DNA of 8,735 nt from CAYVBE01 sp964448935 (GTDB lineage: Bacteria; Planctomycetota; Brocadiia; SM23-32), in contig CAYVBE010000178.1 in the NCBI GenBank assembly GCA_964448935.1, positions 1-8,735 on the forward strand, written 5' to 3'. The position numbers and the translations under genes are program-made. Shown here one piece after another: positions 1 to 6,446 of this stretch; the stretch's first letter is position 1, and the number at the start of each line of letters is the position of its first letter. Under the pieces are notes generated by a model that ran no database searches, was not told the origin of the DNA, and saw nothing but the letters and a program-made list of their open reading frames with translations.

Positions 1-766
1 CCGGCAGGTGCTCCAGCATCAGCGGCACGTCGTGCTCCAGCGCGTCCAGCTCGCGCAGGAACGTGTGGTAGTCCAGCGAGCCGGTGCCGGGGCGCACCTC
101 GTCCAGGTGGACCGTCAGCTTGTCCTGCAGCTTGATGTCCTTGCCGTGGCAACTGCGGATATGCGGTCCCAGCTTCTCGAAACACTCCCTGAGCAGCGCG
201 TCGGTGTTGAAGCACACCTCCGGGCTGGTCACCAGGTTCACCGGGTCCAGGTGCACCGCGAAGCCCTCCCGGTCCACCGCCTCGATCAGCTTCAGGTAGC
301 TGTCGGGCGTGTGCGGGAAGATCCAGGGCATGGTTTCGATGGTGTAGGCGGTGCGTTGCGGCCGGACCGCATCTACGATCTCGCGCACCGAGTCCACGGT
401 CATCTCGAACGTCTCGTCGGACAGATTCTCCGGGTGCGCGCCGGCCCACCGCTCGCCGCGCGATCCGGCCACGTTCACGCAGCAGCGCGCCCCGATGCGC
501 TCCGCCAGCGCAAGCCGCGCCTGACACCGCTCGATGGCCTCCGCGCGCTCCTCCTCGTCGGAGGCAATGGGATTGCACCCGAAAGCCGGCACCTCGGCGA
601 TGACGATGTCGGCTTCCTGCGCTGCCTCCGCGTAGGCGCTCACCGTCTCGTCATCCGCATCCGTCTCCACCGGGCAGAACGCCGCGCCGTACCCGGCATC
701 CCGCACCGCCATAACCCAGGACACCGGATCGTCCCACTCTTCGAAAACAGGTCCACCAAGTCGCAT
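1..766 (-). CDS. Sugar phosphate isomerase/epimerase, TIM barrel (AP endonuclease 2 family), partial at C-terminus
   Basis: Reading the minus strand from ATG at 766-764 gives 255 codons with no stop before the window edge, so only the last part of the protein, probably about 20 residues, is missing. The start follows AGGAG at 780-776 with a 9-base gap, and no earlier in-frame ATG precedes the upstream stop. The fold is that of xylose-isomerase-like TIM barrels. All four expected metal ligands are visible: Glu144 (TIETMPW), Asp174 (VHLDPVN), His207 (SCHGKD) and Glu252 (MLEHLP). Such enzymes isomerise or epimerise keto sugars or related polyols using a divalent metal, in the cytoplasm; there is no signal peptide. 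The gene is divergent from the operon starting near 1054 and probably shares its control region. The exact substrate cannot be told. The 267-codon plus-strand frame over the same DNA is an antisense shadow: its translation is compositionally odd and resembles no family. Confidence 0.92.
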   Translation of the reverse strand, partial: MRLGGPVFEEWDDPVSWVMAVRDAGYGAAFCPVETDADDETVSAYAEAAQEADIVIAEVPAFGCNPIASDEEERAEAIERCQARLALAERIGARCCVNVAGSRGERWAGAHPENLSDETFEMTVDSVREIVDAVRPQRTAYTIETMPWIFPHTPDSYLKLIEAVDREGFAVHLDPVNLVTSPEVCFNTDALLRECFEKLGPHIRSCHGKDIKLQDKLTVHLDEVRPGTGSLDYHTFLRELDALEHDVPLMLEHLP

Positions 767-1053
767 CGCGCAACTCTCCTTTCGTCGGATCGTGACAAAA
801 CGAGCGGATAACTGAGCACATCCGTAGCTCGCTCAGAACACTGGTGAGCCACTGTCCCGGCAAGTCTATGGGCGCCGCGCGGAAGCCGTCAAGTGATCGC
901 AGTCATTTTCCCCAAAAAGTGATGGGTACTGCTGCAAGGTTTACGAGCGCTAAAGCCGGCCCCTGCGATTTGAATCCCGGGGGCTTCCCGGTAGGATGGT
1001 GGTTTGCCGCAGAGTCTGTACCTTCAGAGGGAACATCACGGGGGACGAACGGC
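767..1053. promoter_or_regulatory. Divergent intergenic control region
   Basis: This gap of 287 bases separates the minus-strand isomerase from the plus-strand operon and looks less GC-rich than either gene. It must hold the promoters of both. Possible protein-binding sites are an inverted repeat CTGAGC (812-817) and GCTCAG (831-836), two direct copies of AAGTGAT (891-897 and 917-923, 26 bases apart), and TTTA-N7-TAAA (940-954). None matches a specific regulator consensus that I can name with confidence. No convincing -35/-10 pair was found for the minus-strand gene. A plus-strand frame is open from an ATG at 844 through this region into the next gene, but its first 70 residues look non-coding. 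Confidence 0.5.
970..997 (+). promoter_or_regulatory. Candidate sigma-70 promoter for the 1054-5161 operon
   Basis: TTGAAT at 970-975 and TAGGAT at 992-997 are separated by 16 bases. Each matches its consensus (TTGACA, TATAAT) at four of six positions. Transcription would begin near 1004, giving a leader of roughly 50 bases before the GTG or ATG start. If this is right, the upstream ATG at 844 cannot be the start of the operon's first protein. Confidence 0.45.
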
Positions 1054-3039
1054 GTGGGACACATGGGGCGTTACTGTAAGAGCCATCCGGATTTTCACGC
1101 GCCGGCGCACGTGGAGGTGGGCGCTAACCTGGACGGGCGGGAGTACGGCCGGCGGCTGCGCGAGAGCGGAGCGGATACCGTGGTGACCTTCGCCAAGTGC
1201 CATTATGGCTTCTCCTACTATCCAACAGAGGTTGGCACGCCGCACCCGCGGCTCCGGAAGGACATGGTGGGCGAGATCGTGGAGGGCTGCCACGCGCACG
1301 ATGTCGCGGTGGTGGCCTACATCAGCACCTTCCTGGACACCGCCGCGGTGGAGCAGCACCCGGACTGGGCCGCGCGCAACCGGGATGGAAAGATCGAGCC
1401 GGGCAACTACGGACGTGTCTGCGTGAACGGACCCTACCTGGAAGATCTGCTGATTCCGCAGGGCCGGGAGGTGCTCGAAAGCTACGACGTGGACGAGATT
1501 TTCTACGACACCATGACCACCTTCAGCCCCTGCTACTGCGAGAACTGCCGGCGGGAGTTCGGCGCGCCGATACCGGACGGGCCGGACGACGAGGAGTGGC
1601 TCCGCTACGTCCGGTGGTACCGACAGCAGTACGCCGACTTCTTCGCCCGTGTGGCGGAGGCCATGCACGCCGTGCGTGACGTGCCGTGCGCGTTCAACTG
1701 GATGTGGGCGGCGCGTTATCCCACCAGCCCGCCCGAGGGCATAGACGGCCTGCTGGGCGATGACCCCTTCGGCGGCACGTCGGCCACCTACAACTGCCGC
1801 TACTGGGCCGGCGTGGGACTGCCGTTCGAATACATGACCGGGCGCTTCGTGGGGCACCTGGGCGACTGGAACACCGGGCCGCCGGTGCAGTACAAATACA
1901 TGGCCGCCGCCAGCATCGCCAACGGCGGCGGATTCTGGATCATTGACCGCATGTTGCCCGACGGAACGCTCCAGGACCAGGCGTACCGCGCCATGTCGCC
2001 GCCCTTTCACTTCATCCGGCGTCGGCTGGACTACGTGCGCGGCGCGCGCCACGTGCCGGAAATCGGCGTACTGCACGGCTGGACCCACATGATGGGTCCC
2101 GACCTGCGCTACTTCCCCGATTCCGACGCCCGCAGCCGACGCGGAGGCCCCTATAGGGGCGCCTCCGAGCTTCTCAGCATGTCCGGCCGTCACTTCACCG
2201 GGCTAAACGAGGACTCCCTGGTAGACCGGGCGGACGACTACCGGCTGATCGTGGTGCCGGAGCAGGAATTCCTGCGCGAGGGCGTGGCCAAGGCGCTGGG
2301 TGATTACGTCGAGCGCGGCGGGCGGCTGCTGGTCACGCAGTCCGCGGAGGCCGAACCCGTGCCGGAGATGCTGGAGCTGGCGGGCGTATCGGTGTACGGC
2401 TTCACGGAGGCCGATCACGGCTATTTCGCGGGCGACCCGCCCGTGCTGCAGCGCACCCCGTTCGCGCGCATCGTGCCGGACACGGCCGAGCCGCTGCGCG
2501 GCTACGTGATACCGGTCGGCGGCGGAGCGCGGTTCGGGCACGGCCAGGCCCCGCCCGAGGCGGAGGGCGACTTCCCGTCCATCACCCTCAACGAGTTCGG
2601 CGAAGGTCAGGTCGCCTACATCGGCGCTCCGGTCTTCGCCGGCTACCATCGCTACTACGACCACCACACCGCCGCGGTGGTGCTGGACGTGCTGGATCGC
2701 CTGCTGCCGAACCCCATCGTCCGGTCGCACACACCGCCGGACGTTGAGGTGTCCCTGCTGCGCCGCGGGTCGGACCTGATAGTGAACCTCGTGAACCACA
2801 ACTGCCGCGAGCGCAAGGCCAAAGGCTACGTGGCCATCGTGCACCACATTCCGGAACTCCGGGACCTGCGGCTGGACGTGCGAACGGCCCCGGGCGTCCA
2901 GCGGGTGCTCAGCGTGCCGGACGAGCGCGAGGTACCCTGGCGGGAATCGGCGGGCCGCATCGAGGTCGTGGTGCCGCGACTGCACATCATGGAGAGCCTG
3001 CTGCTGCCCGGCTACTTCAACTCGGGAGAAGAGACATGA
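1054..3039 (+). CDS. GHL6-like putative glycoside hydrolase with beta-galactosidase-trimerisation-like domain
   Basis: A protein of 661 residues from GTG 1054, or 658 from ATG 1063. Residues about 5-330 resemble the hypothetical glycosyl hydrolase 6 (GHL6) TIM barrel: an N-terminal stretch with DFHAPAH and FAKCHYGFSYYPT, then DEIFYDT with Asp152, a candidate nucleophile at a strand end, followed directly by the Cys-rich CYCENC (160-165). Residues about 335-545 look like the glutamine-amidotransferase-like trimerisation domain of GH42 beta-galactosidases (LIVVPEQEFL, GGRLLVTQSAE). The end is probably a beta-sandwich. No signal peptide or membrane segment is seen, so a cytoplasmic place is likely. 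The frame stays open back to an ATG at 844, but GTG 1054 follows a GGGGGA run with good spacing and lies downstream of the candidate promoter, and residues coded before it look random. The stop overlaps the next start (ATGA). GHL6 activity is not established, so the substrate is unknown. Confidence 0.85.
   Translation: MGHMGRYCKSHPDFHAPAHVEVGANLDGREYGRRLRESGADTVVTFAKCHYGFSYYPTEVGTPHPRLRKDMVGEIVEGCHAHDVAVVAYISTFLDTAAVEQHPDWAARNRDGKIEPGNYGRVCVNGPYLEDLLIPQGREVLESYDVDEIFYDTMTTFSPCYCENCRREFGAPIPDGPDDEEWLRYVRWYRQQYADFFARVAEAMHAVRDVPCAFNWMWAARYPTSPPEGIDGLLGDDPFGGTSATYNCRYWAGVGLPFEYMTGRFVGHLGDWNTGPPVQYKYMAAASIANGGGFWIIDRMLPDGTLQDQAYRAMSPPFHFIRRRLDYVRGARHVPEIGVLHGWTHMMGPDLRYFPDSDARSRRGGPYRGASELLSMSGRHFTGLNEDSLVDRADDYRLIVVPEQEFLREGVAKALGDYVERGGRLLVTQSAEAEPVPEMLELAGVSVYGFTEADHGYFAGDPPVLQRTPFARIVPDTAEPLRGYVIPVGGGARFGHGQAPPEAEGDFPSITLNEFGEGQVAYIGAPVFAGYHRYYDHHTAAVVLDVLDRLLPNPIVRSHTPPDVEVSLLRRGSDLIVNLVNHNCRERKAKGYVAIVHHIPELRDLRLDVRTAPGVQRVLSVPDEREVPWRESAGRIEVVVPRLHIMESLLLPGYFNSGEET
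2142..2167. repeat. Strong nested palindrome inside the GHL6-like gene
   Basis: CGGAGGC (2142-2148) is complementary to GCCTCCG (2161-2167). Inside lies the perfect 14-base palindrome GCCCCTATAGGGGC (2147-2160). In the protein the stretch codes for a Gly/Arg-rich linker near residue 365, where base composition is less constrained. A near copy of the inner palindrome, GCCCCTATGGGGGC, lies at 8562-8575 in the non-coding tail. It may be chance, an mRNA hairpin, or the trace of a small palindromic insert. Confidence 0.5.
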
Positions 3040-4259
3040 CAGCCGACGCGATCGTCCAACGCGCGATGGAACAGGGGCAGGGCATCCTGCGCCTGGCCCC
3101 CAACTGGGTCCCCCGGTCGTTTTGCGTGCCGGGGCGGCGGATCAAGCTGCACCCGGACGACTATTACGCCATGGGCGCGGAGCGGGGCGGCATTGACGAG
3201 CGCTGGTTCTCCTCAACCACGCCGGCGGACAACGGGCCGCTGACCTCCGAGAACGAGGGCCTCTCCGAGGTCGTCTTCGAGGACGGCGGCCGGGTGGAGC
3301 GGGCCCTGCTGCGCGACGCCGTGCAGAAGCTGCGGGGGCAGCTCATCGGAGACCGCCTGTGGGACGAATACGGCCGCTGGCCCGTTTACTCGAAGTTCTT
3401 CGACAACCAGGGCCCCCTGCCCCACCACATCCACCACCGCGACGAGCACGCGGAGAAGGTGGGCCAGCTCGGCAAGCCGGAGGCGTATTACTTCCCGCCA
3501 CAGGTCAACAACCACGGCGGCGACTTTCCGTTCACCTTCTTCGGCTTCCGGCCCGGCACCACGCGGGAAGAGGTGCGCCAGGCCCTGGAGCGCTTCGCCG
3601 AAGGCGACAACCGCATCACCAACATCTCCCGCGCCTACCAGCTCGAGCCCGGCACCGGCTGGAATGTGCCGCCCGGCGTGCTGCACGCACCGGGGAGCCT
3701 CTGCACCTACGAGCCCCAGCGTGCGTCCGACGTGTTCGCCATGTATCAGTCGGTGATCCACAACCGCCAGGTGGTGCCCGAAGAATTCCTGTGGAAGGAC
3801 ACGCCCGAGGACCGCGTGGGCGACGTGGACTACCTGATGGAGGTCGTAGACTGGGAAGCGAACGTGGACGAGCGGTTCTCCGAGCACCATTTCATGCGCC
3901 CCAGGCTCGTCCGGCCCGTCGAGGAGATGGAGCCCGAGGGCTACCGCGAGAACTGGGTCTGCTACCGCTCGGACGCCTTCAGCGCCAAAGAACTGACCGT
4001 GCTGCCCGGCCGCACCGTGACCATCCGCGACTCGGCGGCCTACGGCATGATCATGATGCAGGGACACGGCCGGATGGGCGTCCGGGAGGTCGAAACACCC
4101 GCGCTCATACGCTACGGGCAGCTCACCGCCGACGAGTTCTTCGTCAGCGAGAGCGCCGCGCGCGAGGGCGTGGTCATCGAGAACCGCTCCGCCCACGACC
4201 CCCTGGTGATGCTGAAACACTTCGGCCCGGAAAACCCTGACCTGAGCCTCGGAGACTGA
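3036..4259 (+). CDS. Cupin protein resembling type I mannose-6-phosphate isomerase
   Basis: A protein of 407 residues whose ATG overlaps the previous stop by four bases (ATGA), implying coupled translation; a purine-rich GGGAGAAGAG precedes it. The middle holds a metal-binding cupin: PHHIHHRDEH (residues 129-138), Glu149 in GKPEAYYF, and His217 in VPPGVLHAPG. The order His-cluster, Lys-x-Glu, then G-x-x-HAPG follows the zinc-site layout of type I phosphomannose isomerases, in which the last motif reads like PAGTIHA. A second, less conserved cupin-like region covers about residues 305-395 and keeps few metal ligands. It probably binds or isomerises a sugar or sugar phosphate in the same pathway as the flanking genes. 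Overall similarity to true phosphomannose isomerase looks weak, so a different sugar, or a non-isomerase cupin role, is possible. No signal peptide. Confidence 0.82.
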   Translation: MTADAIVQRAMEQGQGILRLAPNWVPRSFCVPGRRIKLHPDDYYAMGAERGGIDERWFSSTTPADNGPLTSENEGLSEVVFEDGGRVERALLRDAVQKLRGQLIGDRLWDEYGRWPVYSKFFDNQGPLPHHIHHRDEHAEKVGQLGKPEAYYFPPQVNNHGGDFPFTFFGFRPGTTREEVRQALERFAEGDNRITNISRAYQLEPGTGWNVPPGVLHAPGSLCTYEPQRASDVFAMYQSVIHNRQVVPEEFLWKDTPEDRVGDVDYLMEVVDWEANVDERFSEHHFMRPRLVRPVEEMEPEGYRENWVCYRSDAFSAKELTVLPGRTVTIRDSAAYGMIMMQGHGRMGVREVETPALIRYGQLTADEFFVSESAAREGVVIENRSAHDPLVMLKHFGPENPDLSLGD

Positions 4260-4264
4260 CGAAG

Positions 4265-5161
4265 ATGGGTGTTCTGAAAGTGGCGTTGCTTCAGATGGCC
4301 GCCTGCGAGAACGACCAGGATGCCAACCTTCAGAAAGGCGAGGACTACTGCCGCCGGGCCGCCGAGCGGGGCGCGGACATCGCCCTGTTTCCCGAGATGT
4401 GGAACGTCGGCTACTCGTGCGGCTTCGACGACGACGCCGACGACCCGCTTCCCGGCTGGAAGGCGCAGGCCGTGGGCGAGGAAGACGCTTTCGTCACGCA
4501 TTTCCGCGACCTGGCGCGCGAACTGGAGATGGCCATCGCTCTCACTTACCTGGAGGCATGGGACGGGCCGCCTCGGAACACGGTCTCTCTGATTGACCGC
4601 ACGGGAGAGACCGTCCTGACCTACGCGAAGGTCCACACCTGCGACTTCTTCCCTATGGAGTCCTGCTGCACGCCGGGCGACCGCTTCCGCGTCTGCACGC
4701 TGGACACGGCGGCGGGGCCGGTCAAGATCGGTGCGATGATCTGTTACGACCGGGAGCATCCGGAGAGCGCCCGCGTCCTGATGCTGCGGGGCGCGGAGAT
4801 CATCCTGACGCCGAACGCGTGCACTTTGCGGGACCTGCGCCTGAGCCAGTTCCGCGCCCGGGCCTTCGAGAACTCGGTTGCCGTCGCCATGACCAGCTAC
4901 GCCGCGCCGCACCCGTACTGCAACGGTCATTCGGTGGCGTTCGACACGCGCGGCGACCTGATCGTCCAGGCCGGCAAAGGCGAGGGCCTTTTCATCGCGG
5001 CGTTCGACCTGGAGGGGATGCGGGAACACCGCGCCGAAACCTTCTGGGGCAACGCCTACCGCCGCCCGCACCGCTATGGCCCCCTGACCTCGATGGAGGT
5101 GGAGGAGCCGTTCATCCGCAAGAACGGCCTGGGAGAACCCTTCAACCGCGCGGAACGGTGA
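4265..5161 (+). CDS. Carbon-nitrogen hydrolase (nitrilase superfamily amidase)
   Basis: A protein of 298 residues, the usual length for the superfamily. The catalytic triad is complete: Glu44 (ALFPEMW), Lys122 (YAKVH) and Cys160 (MICYDREHPE). Glu132 in FPMESC sits where the family's second active-site glutamate is expected. Known members hydrolyse amides, carbamoyl groups or nitriles; the single-domain form with the ICYDxxFPE-type motif is nearest to aliphatic amidases and N-carbamoyl hydrolases such as N-carbamoylputrescine amidase. It starts 5 bases after the cupin stop, with GGAG at 4251-4254 lying inside the upstream coding end, 10 bases before ATG, so it belongs to the same operon. Its place among sugar genes suggests an amide, ureido or N-acyl group on the sugar or on an intermediate, but this is inferred. 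It is the last gene before a candidate terminator. Confidence 0.93.
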   Translation: MGVLKVALLQMAACENDQDANLQKGEDYCRRAAERGADIALFPEMWNVGYSCGFDDDADDPLPGWKAQAVGEEDAFVTHFRDLARELEMAIALTYLEAWDGPPRNTVSLIDRTGETVLTYAKVHTCDFFPMESCCTPGDRFRVCTLDTAAGPVKIGAMICYDREHPESARVLMLRGAEIILTPNACTLRDLRLSQFRARAFENSVAVAMTSYAAPHPYCNGHSVAFDTRGDLIVQAGKGEGLFIAAFDLEGMREHRAETFWGNAYRRPHRYGPLTSMEVEEPFIRKNGLGEPFNRAER

Positions 5162-5257
5162 CACATGGGGCGTCCTACGGACTCGATCCCGGCGGACGAG
5201 ACGATGGAGCGCATGTTACGCCCTGTCAGGGCTCCTGGTTTGGCGGCGGGCCGGAGT

Positions 5258-5294
5258 CCCAGGGCTGCGCCCTGCGGGCTTGCCCTGGGCTTTT
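5258..5294 (+). terminator. Candidate Rho-independent terminator after the amidase gene
   Basis: CCCAGGGC (5258-5265) pairs perfectly with GCCCTGGG (5282-5289), and inside them GCCC (5269-5272) pairs with GGGC (5276-5279). The stem is followed by CTTTT (5290-5294). The T-run is short, so efficiency is uncertain. The position, about 100 bases after the amidase stop and just before a new promoter, suits a boundary between two transcription units. The 3' arm GCCCTGGG recurs in the palindromic tail at 8468-8475, so this could also be a member of a dispersed palindromic repeat. Confidence 0.55.
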
Positions 5295-5354
5295 ATGTCA
5301 GGCTCTTTCAGAGCTACAACAGTGCGCCCGAGGGTCTTATCCCGGCCGCTGACA

Positions 5355-5363
5355 TGCTATAAT
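5355..5363 (+). promoter_or_regulatory. Extended -10 promoter for the 5407-8321 unit
   Basis: TGCTATAAT at 5355-5363 contains a perfect TATAAT (5358-5363) preceded by the TGN of extended -10 promoters. The -35 position shows only TCTTAT (5335-5340, 17-base spacing), which is weak, but extended -10 promoters need little -35 contact. Transcription would start near 5370, about 37 bases before the ATG at 5407. Confidence 0.7.
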
Positions 5364-5393
5364 CCGGGGATTCTTGATGCTGGCTCAACAACT

Positions 5394-5397
5394 GGAG
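5394..5397 (+). promoter_or_regulatory. Ribosome binding site that selects the start at 5407
   Basis: GGAG at 5394-5397 lies 9 bases before ATG 5407. The earlier in-frame TTG (5374) and ATG (5377) would have almost no leader after the extended -10 promoter and no Shine-Dalgarno sequence, so 5407 is preferred. Confidence 0.65.
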
Positions 5398-5406
5398 ATA
5401 GACTGC

Positions 5407-6414
5407 ATGCGTCCGCCGGACTTTGACCAACTGCTGACCGTCCTGCGCGGGGGATGCCCCGACCGGCCCGTTTTCTTCGAGCTGGGGATCAACGGCGAGC
5501 TGATCCAGCAATTTGCCGAGCCCGGCGTGCCGGAGGACTGGAGCGGCCCCGGCAGCCGCTACCTGCTGCTGGCCTGGCGCAACATGGGCTACGACTACAT
5601 GCTCTGCGGCGCGGGAGGGGGCTTCGGCTTCCCCTCGGGCGAGCGGGACAAGGCGTCGTCGGTCTCCATGAACCAGGGCTCCCTCATCACCGACCGGGAG
5701 AGCTTCGAGGCATACCCCTGGCCCGACCCGGATGAGGCGGACTACTCGGCCCTGGAGGACCCGCCGCTGCCCGAAGGCATGAAGCTGATTGTCTGGGGGC
5801 CGGGCGGGGTGCTGGAGAACGCGGTCAGCCTGGTCGGCTACGAGCGGCTCTGCTACCTGAGCCTCGATGACCCGGGGCTGATGGACGACATCTTCGAGGC
5901 GATCGGCAGGCGGCTGACGCGCTACTACGAGCTGAGCGCCGGTTACGAGAGCGTGGGCGCACTGATGGGCAACGACGACTGGGGATTCAAGACCCAGACC
6001 ATGCTGCGGCCCGACCAGATGCGCCGATGGGTCATCCCGTGGCATCGGCGCATCGTCGAGGGCATCCACGCGGCCGGCAAGCCGGCCATCCTCCACTCCT
6101 GCGGCAACCTGGAGACCGTGATGGAGGATGTCATCGAGGACATCGGCTACGACGCCAAGCACAGCTACGAGGACCAGATCACACCGGTCGAGGAGGCATA
6201 CGAGCGCTGGGGCGACCGCATCGCCATCCTCGGCGGCATAGACGTGGACTTCCTCTGCCGGTCCACGCCCGAGCAGGTCCGGCAGCGGTGCCGCGCCATG
6301 CTGGAGCGCAGCGAAGGGCGGGGTGGCTACGCCCTCGGCTCCGGGAACAGCATCCCGGCCTACGTGCCGCAGGAGAACTACATCGCCATGCGCGAGGTGG
6401 CGGTCGAGGGCTGA
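5407..6414 (+). CDS. URO-D-fold protein (uroporphyrinogen decarboxylase / corrinoid methyltransferase superfamily)
   Basis: A protein of 335 residues with the fold of uroporphyrinogen decarboxylase and of MtaA/MtbA-type methylcobamide:CoM methyltransferases. The clearest motif is ILHSCGN with His230 and Cys232, which matches the HxC zinc pair of the methyltransferase branch rather than true heme-pathway decarboxylase. GGIDVDFL (276-283) is the next conserved strand and turn. Near the end, GSGNSIPAYVP (311-321) takes the place where MtaA/MtbA-type enzymes carry a third zinc-ligand cysteine; no Cys is present there. It is therefore unlikely to act in heme synthesis. It may move a methyl group or bind a small substrate through metal, but the activity is unknown. 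It has its own extended -10 promoter upstream and lies 32 bases before a glycoside-hydrolase-like gene, so both are probably co-transcribed. No signal peptide. Confidence 0.88.
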   Translation: MRPPDFDQLLTVLRGGCPDRPVFFELGINGELIQQFAEPGVPEDWSGPGSRYLLLAWRNMGYDYMLCGAGGGFGFPSGERDKASSVSMNQGSLITDRESFEAYPWPDPDEADYSALEDPPLPEGMKLIVWGPGGVLENAVSLVGYERLCYLSLDDPGLMDDIFEAIGRRLTRYYELSAGYESVGALMGNDDWGFKTQTMLRPDQMRRWVIPWHRRIVEGIHAAGKPAILHSCGNLETVMEDVIEDIGYDAKHSYEDQITPVEEAYERWGDRIAILGGIDVDFLCRSTPEQVRQRCRAMLERSEGRGGYALGSGNSIPAYVPQENYIAMREVAVEG

Positions 6415-6434
6415 CCGCGCCACACAATCAGCAC

Positions 6435-6439
6435 AGGAG
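6435..6439 (+). promoter_or_regulatory. Ribosome binding site that selects the GTG start at 6447
   Basis: AGGAG at 6435-6439 lies 7 bases before GTG 6447. The reading frame is open much further upstream (to 6027), but that part overlaps the URO-D-fold gene in another frame and gives low-complexity Arg/Gly/His-rich translation, so the GTG start is strongly favoured. Confidence 0.8.
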
Positions 6440-6446
6440 CAAGACC

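Noticed and set aside
8..811. 267-codon plus-strand open frame
   Set aside because: It is antisense to a clear TIM-barrel isomerase. Its translation is rich in Val, Arg, His, Leu and Gln with no recognisable motif, and it has no ribosome binding site.
802..812. GAGCGGATAAC, identical to part of the E. coli lac operator
   Set aside because: Only one half of the operator is matched, the symmetrical half is absent, and no LacI-family gene is in the window; treated as coincidence.
1058..5173. Exact 14-base repeat GACACATGGGGCGT at 1058-1071 and 5160-5173
   Set aside because: One 14-base match in a GC-rich window of this size is within reach of chance. One copy covers a start region and the other a stop, and there is no further similarity on either side.
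5165..5362. 65-codon open frame between the amidase and URO-D-fold genes
   Set aside because: It runs through the terminator hairpin and ends in the -10 promoter, has no recognisable protein features, and its start overlaps the end of the amidase gene without a clear Shine-Dalgarno sequence.
6027..6446. Long upstream extension of the GH101/GH129-like frame
   Set aside because: This part overlaps the URO-D-fold gene in another frame and translates to Arg/Gly/His-rich shadow sequence. GTG 6447 has an AGGAG site 7 bases upstream.
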